64,000 bases of DNA from Sympetrum striolatum (lineage: Eukaryota > Arthropoda > Insecta > Odonata > Libellulidae): positions 87,811,152 through 87,875,151 of the forward strand of contig OX388350.1 in the NCBI GenBank assembly GCA_947579665.1. Reading direction: 5' to 3'. Position numbers and translations under genes: made by a program. The notes below the pieces were generated by a model. That model was not told the DNA's origin, searched no databases, and saw only the letters and a list, made by a program, of their open reading frames with translations. This document shows, piece by piece, positions 59,534-64,000 of the stretch (position 1 is the stretch's first letter; every line of letters begins with the position of its first letter).

Positions 59534-60401
59534 TGTGTGACAGTGGGCGCTCTAACGTGAAAACTATTAGTCGTATCAATACCAAAATCCATATATAGTA
59601 CTGTGGTGTGTGCTGTCAGAGTTGATTAGTTTTTGGAATAAATCGGTTAACCGGAAGTCGAGCTTCATTCAACAAAGCTCATTTCCGGTTTTCAAAATAT
59701 CTCCCTAAATATGATATATACGTGTATTGTATAACTTATAAAAGTTTTTGATAATTTAATTTACTATAACTTTTGTATTTAACATATTTTTGTATCACCG
59801 GTTAATTAGGAGTTATTTGTTAAATACTGATCAACCGGAAGTAGCTGATTATGTACTTTGTGGGCGCTCTAACATAAAAAGTATTTGTCGGATCAACACC
59901 AAATTTCATGTATAATATTTTGGTTTGTGTTTTTAGAGTTGATTAGATTTTGGAGAAAATCAGTTAACCGGAAGTCGAGCTTCATTCTTCAAAGCTCATT
60001 TCCGGTTTTCAAAATATCTCCATAAATATGATATTTAGGTATATACTATTAACAATAAAAGTTTTAGAAAATTTAATTTACTATGACTTTTGTATGAAAC
60101 ATATTTTTGTATCACTGATTGTGTAGGAGTTATTTGTGAAATACTGATAAACCGGAAGTTGCTGATTATGTACGTTGTAGTTGCTCTGGGCACTGGGGCA
60201 AAAGTACTTCATCGTTTTTCATCGAACATGTCCTGAAAAACATTATTTATAATGTTTGTGACGTAAAAGATAATAATATATAAATTAATCACTCATATTC
60301 AAAGTTTAGATGGAATATAGAGTTCGAAATTACTGTTGTAGATAAATATTTACATCTTATATATATGGAGAAAGTCATGTGCTGGCCACATCAGATTTTT
60401 T
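59363..60401. repeat. Repeat family Z, copy 3 (~1.04 kb)
   Basis: Complete copy in the same orientation as copies 1 and 2, with a (TG)n array (about 59490-59540), two tandem units and the same inverted terminal motif. Confidence 0.87.
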
Positions 60402-60409
60402 CATTAGTC

Positions 60410-62090
60410 ATATGATAAAAAAACAAATCAATAGTTATATGTAATTAGGTTCGAGATAGAGACCCCATGCCTAGCTTCGCCTGAGTTCATTCATACATTC
60501 GTGAGATAAAGGCGTAATGTTCGCTTGACTGAATAATTGGAACGAATGGAAATATGGCAATCGAAATCATTTTAGAGATGGAAATAAGCGGAGGATTTTC
60601 GTTGTAAGCAGAAATTTAATTCTTGATGTGGTCCTATTGCTCGTGTGACACTGTCGCCGACGGTCGGTGTGGTAGCGCAATGACCACCTGAGCTGATGAA
60701 GGAGGGTCCTCGAAGGTTGGGTTCTTGCTCTGGGGGCTTGATGAAAATGCCGGGTATCAAACGAAATCTCTATTTCCAACAAATATACACTCCCAGCTAC
60801 TCCACCCACGTCTCTCCCTCAGACCAAACCCCAACTGCTTTATGCTGACGCTTTCCCTCACCTCTCTCCTGCCCCTTTATTTCGGTTATCCTCGCCCTCG
60901 GAAAAACCCGCCGTGGGATTTCCGGTCATCAACGCAGGAAGGTTCCTGACCCTGGGACTCTTCCATTTGCGAGTCCTTTACCCTTTATTTCCCGACAACA
61001 TTGCTGAATCCCAGATTCTGGGAACCTTCCAGCTGAAGCAAACGAGCCTCGGATGTCATCGCGCCTAAATTCAACGCGTAAAACATCCTTGCTTGGAAAA
61101 ACTCGGGAATTCAAAAAATTCATCAATGTAAAAAGTTTTTTTATCTCTCATCTATTTCAATTTTATCTGTAGCGCGTAGACAAATTTTCTAATTACGCAT
61201 TATCTTTCTAGAAATAAACTCGTTATTTCTCTTTTTAATTATTATTTTTTTTTCATTGTTTTCTTTTGTTATATTTCCTTACCTCCTCATAGTAAAATTT
61301 ACTTTCAGTGTCCAACGATTTCATAGAATATAGCTTTTATCAATAACAGTCAAAAGATCAATTCATCAAATAATTATTTCAAAGGGAAAGTAAATTTTAT
61401 TTTTTTGTATTTCTAATCCTTATTAGAATATCCATCGGCAGCGCCGTAGTGACGTGTTATACCGTAATTTTCAGCTCATTTATTTATTGTATCATTATCT
61501 CACGTGCGGCGATTAGTGAACTTTTACAGTTGTGTATTTAAAGCGTTAAAATAAAAACATTTAATCATAAGAATCGCAATTAGACGAAACTCCAAGCCGA
61601 TAACTTGGCTAACACGCAAAACATACAAAAGGTCGGAACACGTATTTTTGGATTCGGTTAACTCACTTTATTCTCTGTAAGCTCATTTATTGCCAGTATT
61701 GTATTCCTACGAATTCCTTCCCTCAAACTTCATATCATTGATCATCATTCTTTTCAATATACATAGTTCAAGAATTGATATGCCTCGGAAATATTTTCCC
61801 TTTCCGCTAATGTATCTGTTCCATGATGAAAGCTCCTTATTCTACATTTATTTGGAATAAGTAACTCTGTGGCAAACGCTAAGAGCGGTGTCTTTTCCTT
61901 TCCTCTTAATAATTCTCAGTTTTTGTTCCTTCACATTTACCTTTTCTGCGCAATTTTTTAACTATCTAAATTCCAACTTTTTCTCTCAAACATACGAGTA
62001 ATCTAAAACAAAGAAGAGAGAGGATTTTTCCATCCATGCAGACATTACCATATCGTTCTAGTATGCGTTTCCACACACACGATTCTCATG
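60410..62090. other. Intergenic DNA with a CpG-richer island at about 60640-61080
   Basis: Frames up to 80 codons on both strands in the GC-rich island have no recognisable domains or splice boundaries. The rest is AT-rich. Confidence 0.4.
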
Positions 62091-62270
62091 CCGTCGTTAC
62101 CATAAAACTCGGATAGTGGCGCTGCAACTTCCGGTCCGTTGTTCCACTCGGCATTTTTTTATTTTGGGAGAATCCTTTCCTCTCTCTACTTCCGCGGTTC
62201 GTCTGCTATGAGTGGAAAAGAGATCGCGGGAGGACAGGAGAACAGACGAGGACCGGAAGTATTGATTGTT
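62090..62270 (+). promoter_or_regulatory. Possible promoter with three ETS-type motifs and a start codon
   Basis: ACTTCCGG (62127-62134), ACTTCCGC (62188-62195) and CCGGAAGT (62253-62260) cluster within 134 bp in a GC-rich patch. An ATG at 62208 opens 65 codons beginning MSGKEIAGGQENRRGPEVLI. ETS/GABP motifs near starts are common in housekeeping promoters of animals. The frame may be a first exon, but its later residues look AT-driven and no donor is clear. Confidence 0.4.
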
Positions 62271-62952
62271 AAACATTATCGTACGTTGAACATATGGTTC
62301 GTATTCAAAGATACGATAGTAATATTTCAGGGAAGTCCTATAATATTTCAAGGAAGAAAAACTGGAAACAAATTATTCACTTTTACTGAAATGTATCTCG
62401 AATGAAGATTGAAATGAATCAGCTACTCGTTTTGAGCATTGCAAAGGGGAAATCGTTTCAACTCCTGATGTTTTGCAAAAATAAGTTTATTACCGAGGGA
62501 ACAACATAATACACCGTTAAAAGAATAAAAAAATGTGTAGCTTATTCCACACTCCGTAAGCATTGCGTACATTTCAGTTTCACTCAGTGAAATATTAGTT
62601 CAAGACGTCCCTAATGCCGGATATTTCAGTTCATACTAGTTCGATGAAACAAAGGACTGAGGAAACTGATTTTTTTAAATCACCTTGTACGTATTTTAAT
62701 AGCCAGCCTTTCATCATCAGGGGAAGAGAATAATACAGATTCATATAGAAATTAGAATGAGAATTTATGGATAAGGTCTTGCTTATTTATACTGCAATTT
62801 ATATCAATCATATTTCCTCCAGTATAGCATATTTTGATACGTTTTAAGCTACAATTTGGAAGAAAACTTTGTTCAGTTCCCTTTCTAATATTTAAATCGT
62901 TCTATTCTCTTCACAAAAAAAGTTTACATGATGCTTAAAGTAGCGACTTAAA

Positions 62953-63208
62953 TCTTCTTATATATAAAAATTCAGCCTGCATCTGTTTGTGGCCACAAAA
63001 CTCGAAAAATGCTCGGCCGATTGACTTGAAATTATAACATAACGTTGCATTAGTACACGAGAGTGTTTCTTCTGTAAAAAATGTTGACATTTTGTCCTCG
63101 GTTCGATCCCAGTTGAGTCAAAGCGTATCCATGTCAAGGATTGTTCCATTTCATATAACGCACACTCTGTTTTGACCAAATTTAAATTCAATATCCCAGT
63201 CTTTCTAG
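62953..63208 (+). mobile_element. Possible small Helitron derivative
   Basis: Starts TCTTCTTATATATAAAAATT followed by AACTCGAAAAATG...GGCCGATTGACTTGAAATT, a phrase characteristic of arthropod Helitron 5' ends. It may end at CTAG (63205-63208), with A on the left and T on the right. No 3' hairpin was seen and no second copy is in the window. Confidence 0.4.
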
Positions 63209-63213
63209 TAAAT

Positions 63214-63235
63214 TATATATATATATATATAATAT
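63214..63235. repeat. (TA)n microsatellite
   Basis: Short run of alternating TA directly after the Helitron-like fragment. Confidence 0.8.
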
Positions 63236-63239
63236 ACAA

Positions 63240-64000
63240 AATCATCATTTAGAATTTCTGTGTGTCGATTTTGGGCACCCGAATTAGCAGAAATTATACA
63301 ATTCTTCTTAAGGTTCTTTCCTCCAAGATTGTTTTGTTCGAGACGAGCGTGTGTTATTGTAAAAATAATATATCTTTTAAATTTCTCCTGTCGTATGATA
63401 AATAAAAGCTCTTGGTTTTTTAGTTGAGAGAATAGTTCATTTCATCCGTCTAGTCATTCTTCACATTTGTCAATATCTGTGATGTTCTGAATATTGGCTC
63501 TTAAAGCGCACTCACTAACTTTGGACGGATAAAAATGTTTTTGTAAAGCTTGAGAATATGTTAGCCCGGTTTATCTCCTTCTTCTATTAATAAGATTTTG
63601 TATAAATAATTGTATGGTATTTTTTATCATTTATAGCTCTTCGATAGTTGAATAAAGTAAACCGAATGGTTTGAAATAAATTCCTTGGTTCAATTTTCGT
63701 ACATTAAGATATTTCCAATTTTTACTTTGAGCATTAGTGTCAAAAATATCTACTTCAACAACAAATTCATTTTGAATCGAATACCTTAAGAGCGATAAAC
63801 TTGCATCGCACAAAAACGTATTTAATGTCATATGGTTATATATACATGTAGATAAGTTTAACTCTGGATACAATTATATACTCATACAAAAGCCGAGTTT
63901 TTCTGCACGCTTTTTATGCTGAGTACAAGGCTTCTTAAACTCGAGGGAGGGCTCCCCTTATCAGTTCTCCCGTGGCAAAGAAGCGTCATTATCGTAAATC
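63240..64000. other. AT-rich end of window, no gene recognised
   Basis: An 80-codon minus-strand frame (63873-63631) has no motif or splice support. Nothing else was seen. Confidence 0.45.

Noticed and set aside
1..64000. CRISPR arrays, rRNA, bacterial operons or replication origins
   Set aside because: No evenly spaced short repeats, rRNA-like conserved blocks or prokaryotic gene organisation; the window is eukaryotic.
1..64000. tRNA genes
   Set aside because: I looked for GGTTCRANYCC-type B boxes with matching A boxes and stems and found no convincing cloverleaf; a dedicated tRNA covariance search would be decisive.

Overview
This is a eukaryotic, AT-rich, intron-containing window, almost certainly from an arthropod. 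The evidence is the mix of mobile elements (mariner, pogo/Tigger-like, hAT, a P-element-type THAP transposase, BEL/Pao, Penelope-like fragments with hammerhead-type motifs, Helitrons, LINEs) and an animal makorin gene. I cannot name the species. Many nominal open reading frames begin at non-ATG codons or lie in noncoding AT-rich DNA, so I treat most of them as noise.

Left part (1-22 kb): a nine-exon makorin-type RING E3 ubiquitin ligase gene on the + strand can be reconstructed (1413-19662). All splice phases agree and the coding sum is 1125 nt (374 aa plus stop). Its introns hold a LINE relic, a pogo/Tigger-like nonautonomous element in two copies, a 313-bp MITE, a solo LTR, a 5'-end-complete but 3'-truncated mariner, and two inverted-repeat structures with hammerhead-like cores. 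Just downstream is a 2.2-kb pogo/Tigger-like element with recognisable terminal repeats and a transposase broken by only three lesions.

Middle (22-44 kb): a BEL/Pao integrase relic, then long AT-rich DNA. A convincing two-exon tail of a small unknown gene lies on the minus strand (26.0-26.2 kb). A CpG-richer stretch covers about 27.3-31.8 kb. Dispersed repeats, a third hammerhead-type palindrome and a 1.28-kb terminal-inverted-repeat element follow. A GC-rich minisatellite (36.5 kb) comes next. The most striking gene is a five-exon, apparently intact 881-aa THAP-domain/P-element transposase gene on the minus strand (38111-41981). It lies between perfect 32-bp inverted repeats at 37518 and 42345. 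An internally deleted Jockey/CR1-type LINE follows.

Right part (44-64 kb): another LINE tail; a clean hammerhead-ribozyme-like motif (46495-46533) about 2 kb upstream of a Penelope-type GIY-YIG endonuclease remnant; two exons of a rhodopsin-family peptide GPCR (TM6 and TM7); a 504-bp MITE; a hAT dimerisation-domain exon with intact splice sites; and three copies of a ~1-kb repeat family. One of those copies is interrupted exactly by a 1.43-kb Helitron, with the other two copies acting as empty sites. The far right is mostly unique noncoding DNA, with a possible promoter carrying three ETS-type motifs (62.1-62.3 kb) and a small Helitron-like fragment.
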